Source of the DNA: Marinobacter pelagius | Lineage (GTDB): Bacteria; Pseudomonadota; Gammaproteobacteria; Pseudomonadales; Oleiphilaceae | Reading direction: 5' to 3' | Length of the DNA: 64,000 nt | Assembly (NCBI RefSeq): GCF_003315345.1 | Contig: NZ_QNRO01000003.1 | Coordinates: forward strand, 1 to 64,000 | Shown: positions 1 through 8,620 of the stretch, one piece after another | Position numbering within the stretch: the first letter of the stretch is position 1 | Layout of the letters: every line of letters begins with the position of its first letter | Program-made: the position numbers and the translations under genes | Notes under the pieces: model-generated | What the model was told of the DNA's origin: nothing | What the model saw: the letters and a program-made list of their open reading frames with translations, nothing else | Databases searched by the model: none

Positions 1-587
1 GACAGCTTCGTTTTCAAGGGCTTTTTACCCTGGGCTTTACGATCGCCTTCGATGGCGTCTTCCAGACTGTCGAGGTAGGCGGCCACCTTCTCCTCCGCCT
101 GCTTCAGGTCATACTTGTTCTTGTTGGCATTGGCCTTGAGGTGCGTGCTGTCGGTATAAAGCACTTCGCCACCAACCAGATCATAGCCCATCGCCTGAAG
201 CACGATCTCATCAAAGATCTCCTGATAGATGCTGCTATCCTGGAACCGCCGCCGGCGGTTTTGGCTCAGGGTGGAAGCGTCTGGAATCTTGTCAGTCAGG
301 TTGAAGCGCAAGAACCAGCGATACGCCACGTTGACCTGTATCTCCCGCACCAACTGCCGTTCACTGCGAATGCCGAACAGATAGCCCAGAAACAGCATTT
401 TGAATAGCACCACCGGATCCAGTGCCGGCCGGCCATTGTTCGAGCAGTACAAATGACGCACCCGGTCACGGATAAATTCGAAATCGATGTACTGATCAAT
501 TTTGCGGAGAAGGTGATTATCGGGAACCAGCGATTCGAGACTGACCATCTCGAGTTCATGTTGTTGCGGGGACGGCTCTTTGAGCAT
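1..587 (-). CDS. IS1182-family transposase, N-terminal part (runs off window)
   Basis: Reading the minus strand from the ATG at 585-587 gives about 195 uninterrupted codons to the window edge. The start MLKEPSPQQHELEMVSLESL, the following LVPDNHLLRKID segment, RPALDPVVLFKMLFLGYLFG, and the YTDSTHLKANANKNK motif are typical of IS1182-type (IS5/IS1182 superfamily) DDE transposases. YTDST probably carries the first catalytic Asp. The C-terminal half with the remaining catalytic residues lies outside, so intactness cannot be judged. The frame is not broken in the visible part. The upstream end of the element must lie between 588 and about 664, where a hairpin and then a GGGGTC repeat are found. 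Confidence 0.88.
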   Translation of the reverse strand, partial: MLKEPSPQQHELEMVSLESLVPDNHLLRKIDQYIDFEFIRDRVRHLYCSNNGRPALDPVVLFKMLFLGYLFGIRSERQLVREIQVNVAYRWFLRFNLTDKIPDASTLSQNRRRRFQDSSIYQEIFDEIVLQAMGYDLVGGEVLYTDSTHLKANANKNKYDLKQAEEKVAAYLDSLEDAIEGDRKAQGKKPLKTKL

Positions 588-622
588 GGGGCAGCCTCTG
601 AAAAGTCGATACCCCAATTACA

Positions 623-653
623 ACAAACCCCCGCCGCGATGGCGAGGGTTTGT
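623..653. repeat. Hairpin at the promoter-side end of the IS
   Basis: ACAAACCC at 623-630 is matched by GGGTTTGT at 646-653 around a CGCC/GGCG inner stem. It lies 36 bases upstream of the transposase start. IS1182-type elements commonly carry such subterminal palindromes. The exact insertion boundary and terminal inverted repeat cannot be fixed without the other end of the element. Confidence 0.5.
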
Positions 654-664
654 CAGCAATCTGG

Positions 665-694
665 GGGGTCGGAAGAAAGTTTTCTTCCGACCCC
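665..694. repeat. GGGGTC hairpin (REP-like), copy 1
   Basis: A perfect inverted repeat with 14-base arms (GGGGTCGGAAGAAA at 665-678 and its complement at 681-694) around a 2-base loop, followed by TTTTT on the plus strand. The outer GGGGTC...GACCCC is shared with the two hairpins at 7309 and 7370, while the inner bases differ but still pair. It sits between the IS and the stop codon of the desaturase gene. On the plus strand the T-run would make it a passable terminator for transcripts leaving the IS region. REP sequences of this outer shape are known from other proteobacteria. Confidence 0.7.
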
Positions 695-712
695 TTTTTC
701 ATGGGTGCCCGC

Positions 713-1891
713 TCAGGCCGCCGGCCGCAGCGAGTAGGCCCGCAGGTGCGCGGCGAACTCTTCGAGGTAGCGGATGCCGCTGGCTTCCGCCTCTTTGCAC
801 CAGTCCATCAGCGCCTGCAGTTTTTCCTGGGGCTTGAGCCCGCGCTGGCGCCACAGGGCCTGGAGTTCGTGGCTCTTTTCGTAGATCTGCCTGAGGATCT
901 CGTGCCGCTCCAGCACGGTTTCCAGGTGCTCTTTCTCCCGCGGGTGGATCAGCGTGACTTCCCGTGACAGCAGGCGCTTGAGCTTGCGGTAGCGCGGGCG
1001 GATTTCGTCATCCATCAGCGCTTTCTGCTGGCGCAGCACCGGCTCCATCACCCGCTTGCGGTACTGACGCATGATGTCGAAGCGGTTGTTGGCAATAGCC
1101 ATCACGGTTTCCACATCCACGTCCTGCTTGCCCGGTACGTAATGGGCGATGGGGCGGTAACCCTTGGGTTTGGCCAGACCGAACAGCTGGAACAGGCGGA
1201 TGTAGCCCCAGCCAATGTCCACCTCGTACCAGCGCCGGGACAGTTTGGAAGAATTCGGGTAGGTGTGGTGGTTGTTGTGCAGCTCCTCGCCGCCGATCAG
1301 GATGCCGATCGGGGAGATGTTGCGGGCATTATCAGCGCACTCGAAGTTGCGGTAGCCCAGGTAATGGCCGATGCCATTGACCACACCAGCCGCCCAGACC
1401 GGAATCCAGAGCATTTGCAGGGCCCAGATCCAGATACCGTGCACGCCGAACAGCATCAGGTTGAGCGCTGCCATGATGACAATGCCGAGATGCTTGTGCG
1501 GGGTATAGAGTTTGCGCTCGACCCAGTCTTCCGGGGTGCGCTGGCCATAGCGTTGCAGGGTTTCCGGGGTAGCCGCCTCGGCGTAGAGTTCGGCGCCTTC
1601 GAGGAGCACTTTCCGGATGCCCAGAACCACCGGGCTGTGGGGGTCTTCCTCGGTTTCACACTTGGCGTGGTGCTTGCGATGGATCGCCGTCCACTCCTTG
1701 GTGTTCTGGGCGGTGGTCAGCCACAGCCAGAACCGGAAAAAATGCGCCAGCGCAGGATGCAGATCCAGCGAGTTATGGGCGGAATGGCGGTGCAGATAAA
1801 GCGTCACGCTTACGATGGTGACATGCGTCAGGGCCAGGGCAACCAGGATCAGTTGCGGCACCGAGAGGTCAAGGAGACCGTTGAACCACAT
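713..1891 (-). CDS. Acyl-CoA/acyl-lipid delta-9 fatty acid desaturase
   Basis: Membrane di-iron desaturase of 392 residues that would introduce a double bond into saturated acyl chains for membrane fluidity. The three histidine boxes are visible: HRHSAH at residues 34-39, HRKHH at 71-75 and HNNHH at 205-209, with a further conserved GHYLGYRNFE around residue 175. Hydrophobic segments lie at about 10-30, 50-65 and 138-175, as expected for this fold. The C-terminal 150 residues are charged and helical and longer than in minimal desaturases. The gene stands alone, divergent from mutM. Head-group substrate (CoA or phospholipid) cannot be decided from sequence. Confidence 0.9.
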   Translation of the reverse strand: MWFNGLLDLSVPQLILVALALTHVTIVSVTLYLHRHSAHNSLDLHPALAHFFRFWLWLTTAQNTKEWTAIHRKHHAKCETEEDPHSPVVLGIRKVLLEGAELYAEAATPETLQRYGQRTPEDWVERKLYTPHKHLGIVIMAALNLMLFGVHGIWIWALQMLWIPVWAAGVVNGIGHYLGYRNFECADNARNISPIGILIGGEELHNNHHTYPNSSKLSRRWYEVDIGWGYIRLFQLFGLAKPKGYRPIAHYVPGKQDVDVETVMAIANNRFDIMRQYRKRVMEPVLRQQKALMDDEIRPRYRKLKRLLSREVTLIHPREKEHLETVLERHEILRQIYEKSHELQALWRQRGLKPQEKLQALMDWCKEAEASGIRYLEEFAAHLRAYSLRPAA

Positions 1892-2027
1892 AGTATTTCC
1901 TCAAAATCAGATCGGCGGCTTGCAGCCGTTCGGCGAGCGATACATCGGGGTATTGCGCAAACACTCGAAGGGGAAACAAACCAACACCTCAACTTTAGCG
2001 TACAGGTGTTCGCTGCAACAACCGAAT

Positions 2028-2056
2028 TTGGCCGAAAATTTGTTACTGATTACACT
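2028..2056 (+). promoter_or_regulatory. Sigma-70 promoter for mutM
   Basis: TTGGCC at 2028-2033, a 17-base spacer and TACACT at 2051-2056, ending 53 bases before the GTG start. Match to the consensus is moderate and spacing is optimal. Inferred only from sequence. Confidence 0.45.
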
Positions 2057-2109
2057 TGTCTGCCCTGTTTGGTAACACTGCCCGCTGCAGACCACCGGAG
2101 ATCGCCCGC

Positions 2110-2922
2110 GTGCCCGAATTACCCGAAGTTGAAACCACCCGCCAGGGCATTGCGCCCCACTGCGAAGGCCAGACCATCACCGATGTTGTGGTGCGCAATG
2201 GCCGGCTGCGCTGGCCGGTTCCGGAGGATCTGCCCGAGCGGCTGAGAGGCCAGGTCATCCGCAACGTGGACCGGCGCGCCAAGTACCTTTTTATTAACCT
2301 CGATGGCGGCACGGTAATTGTGCATCTGGGCATGTCCGGCAGCCTGAGGGTTATCACCGACAACGCCCCGCCCCAGAGCCATGACCACATTGACCTGACG
2401 CTTGCCTCCGGCGTGATCGTGCGCTTCAACGATCCCCGCCGCTTCGGCTGCTGGCTCTGGACCGAAACCGCCGCCAGTCACCCGCTGATCGCGAATCTGG
2501 GCCCGGAGCCGCTGTCACCGGAATTCAACGGCCCGCTGCTGTTCCGGCTGTCCAGGGGCAAACAGACACCGGTGAAATCGTTCATCATGGACAATCACGT
2601 GGTGGTGGGTGTGGGCAACATCTACGCCAACGAGGCTCTGTTCAAGGCCGGCATTCACCCCAAACGCAAGGCCGGCCGGATCAGCCTGGAACGCTATCAC
2701 CGGCTCGCCGAAGCGATCCGGAAGACCCTGAGCGCCGCGATCCTGATGGGCGGCACCACCCTGCGGGACTTTGTGAACAGTGATGGCAAGCCCGGATATT
2801 TTGCCCAGTCCCTGCTGGTCTATGGCCGGGGCGGTGAGGCGTGCAAGGAATGCGCCGCTACCCTGAAGGAAATCCGGATGAACAACCGCTCCACCGTCTA
2901 TTGCCCGAAATGCCAGCGCTAG
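2110..2922 (+). CDS. mutM: Formamidopyrimidine-DNA glycosylase (MutM/Fpg)
   Basis: Base-excision repair glycosylase and AP-lyase that removes 8-oxoguanine and ring-opened purines. The GTG start at 2110 is chosen because the protein must begin with (M)PELPEVE: the Pro after the initiator is the Schiff-base nucleophile and the Glu next to it is also catalytic. The frame extends upstream to 2056 but those codons would bury the N-terminus. The conserved DRRAKYLF segment follows near residue 57, and a C-terminal zinc finger of the CKEC...CPKC type (270 residues in total) closes the protein. Length and motifs are all normal for the family. Confidence 0.95.
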   Translation: MPELPEVETTRQGIAPHCEGQTITDVVVRNGRLRWPVPEDLPERLRGQVIRNVDRRAKYLFINLDGGTVIVHLGMSGSLRVITDNAPPQSHDHIDLTLASGVIVRFNDPRRFGCWLWTETAASHPLIANLGPEPLSPEFNGPLLFRLSRGKQTPVKSFIMDNHVVVGVGNIYANEALFKAGIHPKRKAGRISLERYHRLAEAIRKTLSAAILMGGTTLRDFVNSDGKPGYFAQSLLVYGRGGEACKECAATLKEIRMNNRSTVYCPKCQR

Positions 2923-3103
2923 TGTCGCAAAGCGCACATTTTGCAACGAAAAATCGTTTGAAAATGCGCAAATATGATTCATAGTTAACAGAGGATTAAT
3001 GCTCACGGTCTACAATAGGGTCGTCCTTTGAATGTCCGACCCTCATGCCGATATTGCCAAACCCGAGCATCAACAGGGCCGACAAAGTTCAGGAGACAGT
3101 ACA

Positions 3104-3436
3104 ATGACCCGCAAGATTTCCCGCACACTCATGGCCACCCTGGCAGCCTGCCTGATGGCTTTCTCATCTGTTGGCCATGCCCAGGCCGTCGATGAGACTC
3201 CGTCCGCGCTGGCCATGACCGGAGACGCGCTCTTTGTCCGCCCTGCCCTGCTGGCCACCACCATTATTGGCAGTGCGGTTTACCTGGTATCCCTGCCGTT
3301 CTCCGCGCTCGGCGGCAACGCCGGTGAAGCCGGCGAAGTCCTGGTGGTAGGCCCGGCCAAGGCCACCTTCGTACGCTGCCTCGGCTGCACCCGCACCGGC
3401 AAGAAGCCGGAAACGGTGGAACAGTCCGGCAACTGA
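3104..3436 (+). CDS. Small exported protein of unknown function
   Basis: 110 residues from the ATG at 3104, preceded by CAGGAGA, a better ribosome-binding site than any for the longer frame from 3032. Residues 1-26 look like a signal peptide (ISRTLMATLAACLMAFSSVG, then HAQA). A second hydrophobic stretch (ALLATTIIGSAVYLVSLPF, about 47-65) could be a membrane helix. The rest is glycine-rich (FSALGGNAGEAGEVLVVGPA) and ends with a CLGC pair. Similar short proteins occur in Pseudomonas and Marinobacter without a known role. I do not recognise a function. Confidence 0.75.
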   Translation: MTRKISRTLMATLAACLMAFSSVGHAQAVDETPSALAMTGDALFVRPALLATTIIGSAVYLVSLPFSALGGNAGEAGEVLVVGPAKATFVRCLGCTRTGKKPETVEQSGN

Positions 3437-3485
3437 TCCCCGCAAATCCGTACTTTTCCGGCTTGTCTTGGCCGGGATTCTCCGG

Positions 3486-3520
3486 CAGCCTGAAGAAAAT
3501 CTCTTCAGGCTGTTTTGTTT
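3486..3520 (+). terminator. Intrinsic terminator after the small exported protein
   Basis: CAGCCTGAAGA at 3486-3496 pairs perfectly with TCTTCAGGCTG at 3502-3512 around a 5-base loop, followed by TTTTGTTT. The run ends directly at the ATG of the next gene, so that gene either starts from its own promoter overlapping the hairpin or depends on read-through. Confidence 0.8.
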
Positions 3521-4210
3521 ATGGTGGATTGGTCTTCCGTTGAGACGGTGTTCCTCGATATGGACGGAACCCTGCTCGACCTGCACTTCGACAATCACTT
3601 CTGGCTCGAGCACCTGCCCCGGCGCTATGCCGAGCAGTTCGACCTGCACCCGCAGCAGGCCAAAGACACCCTGATCCCCATGATCATGGCCGAGCGGGGC
3701 TCCCTGAACTGGTACTGCACCGATTACTGGAGCGAGAAACTGTCCGTTGATATTACCGGGCTCAAGGCCGAAGTGGGCGACCGCATCGGTTACCGTCCCC
3801 ACGTCACGGATTTTCTCGAAGCCCTCAAGGCCGCCGGGTTGCGTTCGGTGATCGTGACCAACTGCCACCCCGATCCGCTGGCCCTGAAGCTGGAGCGCAC
3901 CGGGCTTGATCGCTATGTCGACAGCATCGTTTCCAGCCACGACCTGGGCAAGCCCAAAGAGGATCCCCTGTTCTGGCAGGACCTGAAGTCAGTAACTCCT
4001 TACACCGCCCCGAGCACCCTGATGGTGGACGACAGCTTTCCCGTGCTTGAAAGTGCCCGGACTGCGGGCATCGGCCAATGCCTGGCCATCCTGGCGCCGG
4101 ACAGCCGGCAGCCGGCGCGGGAACGGCACCCGGAGATCCCCAGCATCCATCATTTCAACGAAGTCCTGCCCGCACTTCGGCAACGCCAACCCCTGCCATC
4201 GAACCGGTGA
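3521..4210 (+). CDS. yrfG: GMP/IMP nucleotidase, HAD superfamily (YrfG)
   Basis: HAD-type phosphatase of about 230 residues. FLDMDGTLLDLHFDNHFW near residue 10 holds the nucleophile Asp of the DxDGT motif. VTNCHPDPLALK is motif II, GKPKEDP motif III with its Lys, and MVDDSFPVLESA motif IV. The LDLHFDNHFWLEH signature is specific to the YrfG group, which hydrolyses purine nucleoside monophosphates in E. coli. The order yrfG-hslR-hslO-pckA is the same as in E. coli. The ATG at 3521 is preferred over a TTG at 3515. Confidence 0.9.
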   Translation: MVDWSSVETVFLDMDGTLLDLHFDNHFWLEHLPRRYAEQFDLHPQQAKDTLIPMIMAERGSLNWYCTDYWSEKLSVDITGLKAEVGDRIGYRPHVTDFLEALKAAGLRSVIVTNCHPDPLALKLERTGLDRYVDSIVSSHDLGKPKEDPLFWQDLKSVTPYTAPSTLMVDDSFPVLESARTAGIGQCLAILAPDSRQPARERHPEIPSIHHFNEVLPALRQRQPLPSNR

Positions 4211-4251
4211 GCCGGTTATAATTCGACCGTACGCTCATCAGGTGAGGAGAC

Positions 4252-4659
4252 ATGACGGCGACCAACGCTGACGACCAGAAGGTACGACTCGACAAATGGC
4301 TCTGGGCTGCGCGCTTCTACAAAACGCGTTCCCTGGCCAAGGAAGCCATCGAGGGCGGCAAGGTTCACTACAACAACCAGCGCAGCAAGCCCGGCAAGAT
4401 CGTGGAAACCGGCGCCAAGGTGACCCTGCGCCTGGGCTGGCAGGAAAAGGTGGTGATCATTGACGACATCAGTGACCGCCGCCGGGGTGCGCCCGAGGCC
4501 CAGAAGCTCTATCACGAGACCGAAGACAGCGTGAAACGTCGCGAGGATCTCGCCTGGCAGCGTAAAACCATGCAGGCGGCCCAGCTACCTCCCGCGCGCC
4601 GGCCCAACAAGAAGGACCGCCGGGATATCCGGCGCTTCCGCGAACAGCACGGTATCTGA
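4252..4659 (+). CDS. hslR: Heat-shock ribosome-associated protein Hsp15 (S4 RNA-binding)
   Basis: 135-residue S4-domain protein. VRLDKWLWAARFYKTRSLA starting near residue 11 and the following GGKVHYNNQRSKPGKIV form the alpha-L RNA-binding motif, with a basic C-terminal tail (RRPNKKDRRDIRRFREQ). Hsp15 binds 50S subunits carrying a stalled nascent chain and helps rescue them. The start has GAGGAGAC upstream at about 4242. It is followed after 68 bases by hslO, and a GTCCCGC-TCCG-GCGGGAC stem at 4660-4677 lies in the gap. Confidence 0.93.
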   Translation: MTATNADDQKVRLDKWLWAARFYKTRSLAKEAIEGGKVHYNNQRSKPGKIVETGAKVTLRLGWQEKVVIIDDISDRRRGAPEAQKLYHETEDSVKRREDLAWQRKTMQAAQLPPARRPNKKDRRDIRRFREQHGI

Positions 4660-4727
4660 GTCCCGCTCCGGCGGGACCGACCAACCCTTTACCCCGATTC
4701 CAGTATTCAATTTCCAGGAGACAGACC

Positions 4728-5582
4728 ATGGCATCCCGTGACCAGTTCCAACGCTTTATCTTCGAGCACAGCCAGGTGCGGGGTGCCTGGGTCCAGCTGG
4801 GCGAGAGTTTTCGGGAAATCGGCAGCCAGGCGCCCTACCCGGATTCCGTGCGCGAGCTGCTGGGCGAATCACTGGTCGCCAGTGTGCTGATGAGTTCTTC
4901 CCTGAAGTTCGAAGGTACCCTGTCACTGCAGGCCCAGGGCGACGGCCCGATCAGCACGCTCATGGCCGAGTGCAGCCACGACCGCCATATCCGCGGGCTG
5001 GCCCGGTTTGACGAGCATTCCATCAGCGAAGAGGATTTCGAAGCCCTGCTGGGCCAGGGTCGCATGGCCATCACCATCACCCCGGCCCAGGGCCAGCGCT
5101 ACCAGGGCGTCGTGCCCCGTGAGGAAAACAGCCTGGCGGGCTGCCTGGAAGAGTACTTCGAGCGCTCCGAACAGCTTGCCACCAGCCTGTTCCTGTTCGC
5201 CGACGAGAACGGTGCCGCCGGCCTGATGCTTCAGCGTCTGCCGGGCCATACCGAGGAGGACGACGAGCTGTGGGAACGGGTCAATCACCTGGCCCGCACG
5301 GTCGAGGCCGACGAGCTGCTTGAACTGGACAGCGAGACCCTGCTGTACCGGCTGTTCCATGAGGAGACGGTGCGCCTGTTTGACCCGGAACCGGTGGCTT
5401 TCCGGTGCAGCTGTTCCCGGGAGCGGACCCTTGGCGCCCTGGAGGCTATCGGCAAGGAAGAGTGCTACAGCATCCTGGATGAGCAGGGCTCCATCGAAAT
5501 GGATTGCCAGTTCTGTCATTCTCACTATCGCTTCGATAGAAATGACATTGATCACCTTTTCACCGGCCATACGTTACACTGA
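4728..5582 (+). CDS. hslO: Redox-activated chaperone Hsp33
   Basis: 284-residue holdase that unfolds and binds clients under oxidative stress. The C-terminal zinc switch is intact: CSC (in FRCSCSRERT) and, 30 residues on, CQFC (in MDCQFCHSHY). The N-terminal chaperone core contains the typical EGTLSLQAQGDGP and EDDELWERV segments. An AGGAGAC ribosome-binding site precedes the ATG. Paired with hslR as in E. coli. Confidence 0.95.
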   Translation: MASRDQFQRFIFEHSQVRGAWVQLGESFREIGSQAPYPDSVRELLGESLVASVLMSSSLKFEGTLSLQAQGDGPISTLMAECSHDRHIRGLARFDEHSISEEDFEALLGQGRMAITITPAQGQRYQGVVPREENSLAGCLEEYFERSEQLATSLFLFADENGAAGLMLQRLPGHTEEDDELWERVNHLARTVEADELLELDSETLLYRLFHEETVRLFDPEPVAFRCSCSRERTLGALEAIGKEECYSILDEQGSIEMDCQFCHSHYRFDRNDIDHLFTGHTLH

Positions 5583-5756
5583 ACGCGGACTTATATTTGC
5601 CCGGAAGCCCCAGCTGGCGCGGCTTCCAGGGCAGTCGTTTTTTACCGGCGTCTCTGGCATAATAGCGCGCCTGAATTGACCCGATTGCTCAGATTTCCGT
5701 CAATTTTGGGGGGACGGCCTGGGCAATCACGAAGACATCCCGAGGGCGAGGTCGAA

Positions 5757-7292
5757 GTGAGCAACACTTATACTGATCTGAGTACAGCACGACTGGTCGA
5801 GCTGGCATTGGCACGTAACGAAGGCCAGCTGGCTTGTAACGGTTCACTGGTGGTGAAAACCGGTGATCGTACGGGCCGGTCTCCTATGGACCGCTTCATC
5901 GTCGAGGAGCCCAGCACCGCCGACGACATCCAGTGGGGGCCGATCAACCGTCCGTTCGACGCTGACAAGTTCGACGCCGTGTGGGATCGCGTTGAAGCCT
6001 ACATCGCGGAAAAGGACCAGTTCGTAGCCCACGTGCACGTCGGCTCCGATCCCGAGCATTACCTGCCTGTGAAGATGGTCACCGAGACCGCCTGGCAGAA
6101 CCTGTTCGGCCAGAACCTGTTCATCCGCCCGGACAGCTACAACCAGGCCGACAAGCAGGAATGGCAGATCCTCAACGCCGCCAACTTCGAGTGTGTACCC
6201 GAGCGTGACGGCACCAATTCCGATGGCTGCGTGATCATCAACTTTGCCAAGCGTAAGGTGCTTCTGGCGGGCATGCACTACGCCGGCGAGATGAAGAAGG
6301 CGATGTTCTCCGTGCAGAACTTCCTGCTGCCCGAGAAAGACGTGCTGCCGATGCACTGCTCCGCCAACGTCAGCGAGACTGGCGAAACCTGCCTGTTCTT
6401 CGGTCTGTCCGGCACCGGCAAGACCACTCTGTCCGCCGATCCGCACCGCTACCTGATCGGTGACGACGAGCACGGCTGGGGCACGGGTACCGTTTTCAAC
6501 ATCGAAGGCGGCTGCTACGCCAAGTGCATCGATCTGAGCCAGAAGAACGAACCGATCATCTGGGACGCTATCCGTTTCGGCGCCATCGTTGAAAACGTGA
6601 TGATCGACGAGGAAACCCGCGTACCGGATTACACCGACGTTTCCCTCACCGAAAACTCCCGTTGTGCCTACCCGCTGGAGCACGTGGAGAAGCGCGTGAT
6701 CGAGAACCGGGCCGGCGAGCCGTCCCACATCGTGTTCCTGACCTGCGACATGACCGGCGTGCTGCCGCCCGTGTCCATCCTGAACCGTGAAGCGGCGGCC
6801 TACCACTTCCTGAGCGGCTACACCGCCCTGGTGGGTTCCACCGAGATGGGCTCCTCTTCAAAGCTCAAGTCCACCTTCTCCACCTGCTTCGGCGCACCGT
6901 TCTTCCCGCGTCCGGCCGGCGTCTACGCCGAGCTGCTGATGAAGCGCATGGACGAGTTCGGCAGCAAGGTATTCCTGGTTAACACTGGCTGGACCGGCGG
7001 CCCCTACGGCGAAGGCAGCCGTTTCAGCATCCCGACCACCCGCGCCATCATCGCCGCAATCCAGAACGGCGACCTGGACGACGTGGAAACCGAGCACCTG
7101 GACGCCCTGAACCTGGACGTTCCCAAGCACGTGCCGGGTGTCGATACCGAACTGCTGAACCCGCGCAATACCTGGGTCAGCCCGGACTATTACGACGGCA
7201 AGGCCCAGGAACTGATTGCCCAGTTCGTTGAGAACTTCAAGAAGTTCGACGTGGCCGACTCCATCGTTGAGGCCGGACCGAAGCTGAGCTGA
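5757..7292 (+). CDS. pckA: Phosphoenolpyruvate carboxykinase (ATP)
   Basis: 511 residues. Converts oxaloacetate and ATP to PEP, the first committed step of gluconeogenesis, expected in an organism living on acids or hydrocarbons. The P-loop [11 protein letters not shown], the metal-binding [11 protein letters not shown], and the [17 protein letters not shown] stretch are all in place. The GTG at 5757 gives [12 protein letters not shown], the usual N-terminus; the frame opens upstream at 5676 without a better site. A likely -10 (CATAAT, 5658-5663) lies in the hslO-pckA gap. The gene is followed by two GGGGTC hairpins. Confidence 0.96.
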   Translation: MSNTYTDLSTARLVELALARNEGQLACNGSLVVKTGDRTGRSPMDRFIVEEPSTADDIQWGPINRPFDADKFDAVWDRVEAYIAEKDQFVAHVHVGSDPEHYLPVKMVTETAWQNLFGQNLFIRPDSYNQADKQEWQILNAANFECVPERDGTNSDGCVIINFAKRKVLLAGMHYAGEMKKAMFSVQNFLLPEKDVLPMHCSANVSETGETCLFFGLSGTGKTTLSADPHRYLIGDDEHGWGTGTVFNIEGGCYAKCIDLSQKNEPIIWDAIRFGAIVENVMIDEETRVPDYTDVSLTENSRCAYPLEHVEKRVIENRAGEPSHIVFLTCDMTGVLPPVSILNREAAAYHFLSGYTALVGSTEMGSSSKLKSTFSTCFGAPFFPRPAGVYAELLMKRMDEFGSKVFLVNTGWTGGPYGEGSRFSIPTTRAIIAAIQNGDLDDVETEHLDALNLDVPKHVPGVDTELLNPRNTWVSPDYYDGKAQELIAQFVENFKKFDVADSIVEAGPKLS

Positions 7293-7308
7293 GTTTCATA
7301 GTGAAAAT

Positions 7309-7338
7309 GGGGTCAGAAGAAAGCGTTCTTCTGACCCC
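7309..7338. repeat. GGGGTC hairpin (REP-like), copy 2
   Basis: GGGGTCAGAAGAA and its exact complement (13-base arms) around a 4-base loop, 17 bases after the pckA stop. The downstream flank GTTCATGATCCGGATTCG is nearly repeated after copy 3, so hairpin plus flank form a two-unit tandem. Confidence 0.8.
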
Positions 7339-7369
7339 GGGTTCATGATCCGGATTCGCGGTATAAAAA

Positions 7370-7399
7370 GGGGTCAGATGAAGGCTTTCATCTGACCCC
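7370..7399. repeat. GGGGTCAGA hairpin (REP-like), copy 3
   Basis: GGGGTCAGATGAA and its exact complement around a GGCT loop. Relative to copy 2, one base in the stem (A to T) and its partner have both changed, keeping pairing. It is followed by GTTCACGCCCCGGATTCG, matching the flank of copy 2 at 14 of 18 bases. It also lies just past the 3' end of the globin gene on the other strand, so the pair separates two convergent genes. Confidence 0.8.
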
Positions 7400-7420
7400 A
7401 TGTTCACGCCCCGGATTCGT

Positions 7421-7783
7421 TCAGACCGCTACTACCTGGGACCTCAGCCCATACAGGGCGTACAGCACTTCCTCCTGCTCCCTCTGACCAATACCATTCC
7501 TATCCAGCGCCAGCAGCGCGTCGTCCAGAACGGCCATGAACTCGGCCGGAGAGATGTTCATACCACGGTGAGCCGACATCATATCCTTACCCTGATAGGC
7601 ATCGGATGGGCCTCCCGTCGCGGTCACGAAGAAAGTGGCCGCCGCATGTTTGAGTTTTGGCAGATCAGCGCCGGCAAACCGGACGCCGATAAGCTTGTTT
7701 GCAGCATGGTTATCAACCACATCATTCGCAATCTGCGTGATGCCTTCCACGCCGCCGAGTCGGTTGAACAATGATTCACTCAT
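7421..7783 (-). CDS. Group 1 truncated haemoglobin
   Basis: 120-residue 2-on-2 globin. LFNRLGGVEGI is the N-terminal helix signature, and GKDMMSAHRGMNIS holds the proximal His that binds haem. The usual Tyr-bearing B-helix (VDRMLAD-like) is here VVDNHAANKLIG with no Tyr at the expected place, so the distal pocket may differ. Such proteins bind O2 or detoxify NO. The ATG at 7783 has AGGGAGGG upstream; the frame opens earlier at 7831 without support. Divergent from an HxlR-type regulator that probably controls it. Confidence 0.88.
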   Translation of the reverse strand: MSESLFNRLGGVEGITQIANDVVDNHAANKLIGVRFAGADLPKLKHAAATFFVTATGGPSDAYQGKDMMSAHRGMNISPAEFMAVLDDALLALDRNGIGQREQEEVLYALYGLRSQVVAV

Positions 7784-7835
7784 GATGCCCTCCCTGCGCG
7801 TTTTGCGCTTCGAACAATCAAAGACTAGCATTTGC

Positions 7836-7851
7836 AGTAGATCGAACTACT
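7836..7851. promoter_or_regulatory. Candidate operator between globin and HxlR regulator
   Basis: AGTAG at 7836-7840 and CTACT at 7847-7851 form a dyad across ATCGAA. A further GTAG follows at 7861-7864. It lies 53 bases upstream of the globin start and 56 bases upstream of the regulator start, where a shared operator would sit. No binding data. Confidence 0.4.
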
Positions 7852-7906
7852 ACACAATCTGTAGCGGCTCCTGTCGTCTTACTCAGCCAAGCGGGGAGGA
7901 TCTGCG

Positions 7907-8620
7907 ATGCTGAGCTATGGCCAATTCTGTCCCCTTGCTCAATCTACCCAGCTTCTGTGCGAACGATGGACGCTCCTCGTCATCCGAGAGCTGATCGCCG
8001 GCAGTACCCGTTTTTCTGAGCTCCAGCGGGGCTTGCCGTTGATCTCACCCACCATGTTGTCCCGCCGATTGAAGACCCTTGAGCGTGCAGGTGTGATCAG
8101 AACCGGCAGCGAACAGGGCCACTCCGTTTACGAACTCACCGAGGCGGGCCGCGAGCTTCGGCCGGTGGTGGAGCTGCTGGGTGCCTGGGGGCACCGGTGG
8201 GCCAGATCTGACCTTAGCGAGGGGGATCTGGATGCAGGCCTGCTCATGTGGGACATGCGCCGGAGCATTAATCCTGACGTTTTTGGTAATCGGCAGGTGG
8301 TGGTGGAGTTTGAGTACCCGGACGCCCCGAAAGGTGCCCGGCACTGGTGGCTGGTGGCGCGTGAAGGTGAAATTGACCTCTGCCTGCACGATCCCGGCCA
8401 CGAGGTCGACCTGTTTGTGCGCAGCTCCCTCAGGGCGATGACCCGGGTCTGGATTTGCGAGCAGACGCTCAACGAGGCGATAGGGTCGGGGGAAATCAGG
8501 GTTCTGGGGAACCCCGAGCTCGCCGGCAGGCTTCAGGACTGGCTCACCGCCAGCCCCCTGTCAAAACTCGGAACCAGGCCACCCCCCGAGGTGATCTGGA
8601 AATCTGCCAATCAGGCGTAG
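7907..8620 (+). CDS. HxlR-family winged-helix regulator with SCP2-like domain
   Basis: 237 residues. Residues 1-100 form an HxlR winged helix (YGQFCPLAQSTQLLCERWTL, then LVIRELIAG, FSELQRGLPLISPTMLSRRL). Cys8 in the FCPLA motif is the position used for redox or electrophile sensing in several HxlR proteins. Residues about 120-225 (VVVEFEYPDAPKGARHWWLV and onward) resemble a sterol-carrier-protein-2 fold and could bind a hydrophobic ligand. Divergent from the globin gene. The 3' end overlaps the convergent permease gene by 10 bases. Ligand unknown. Confidence 0.85.
   Translation: MLSYGQFCPLAQSTQLLCERWTLLVIRELIAGSTRFSELQRGLPLISPTMLSRRLKTLERAGVIRTGSEQGHSVYELTEAGRELRPVVELLGAWGHRWARSDLSEGDLDAGLLMWDMRRSINPDVFGNRQVVVEFEYPDAPKGARHWWLVAREGEIDLCLHDPGHEVDLFVRSSLRAMTRVWICEQTLNEAIGSGEIRVLGNPELAGRLQDWLTASPLSKLGTRPPPEVIWKSANQA

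Noticed and set aside
1142..2245. 367-codon plus-strand frame over the desaturase gene
   Set aside because: It is antisense to the desaturase with its three His boxes and runs into mutM in another frame; no domain found.
4660..4677. GTCCCGC-TCCG-GCGGGAC stem between hslR and hslO as a terminator
   Set aside because: There is no U-tract, and hslR-hslO are usually co-transcribed. It is mentioned in the hslR entry only.
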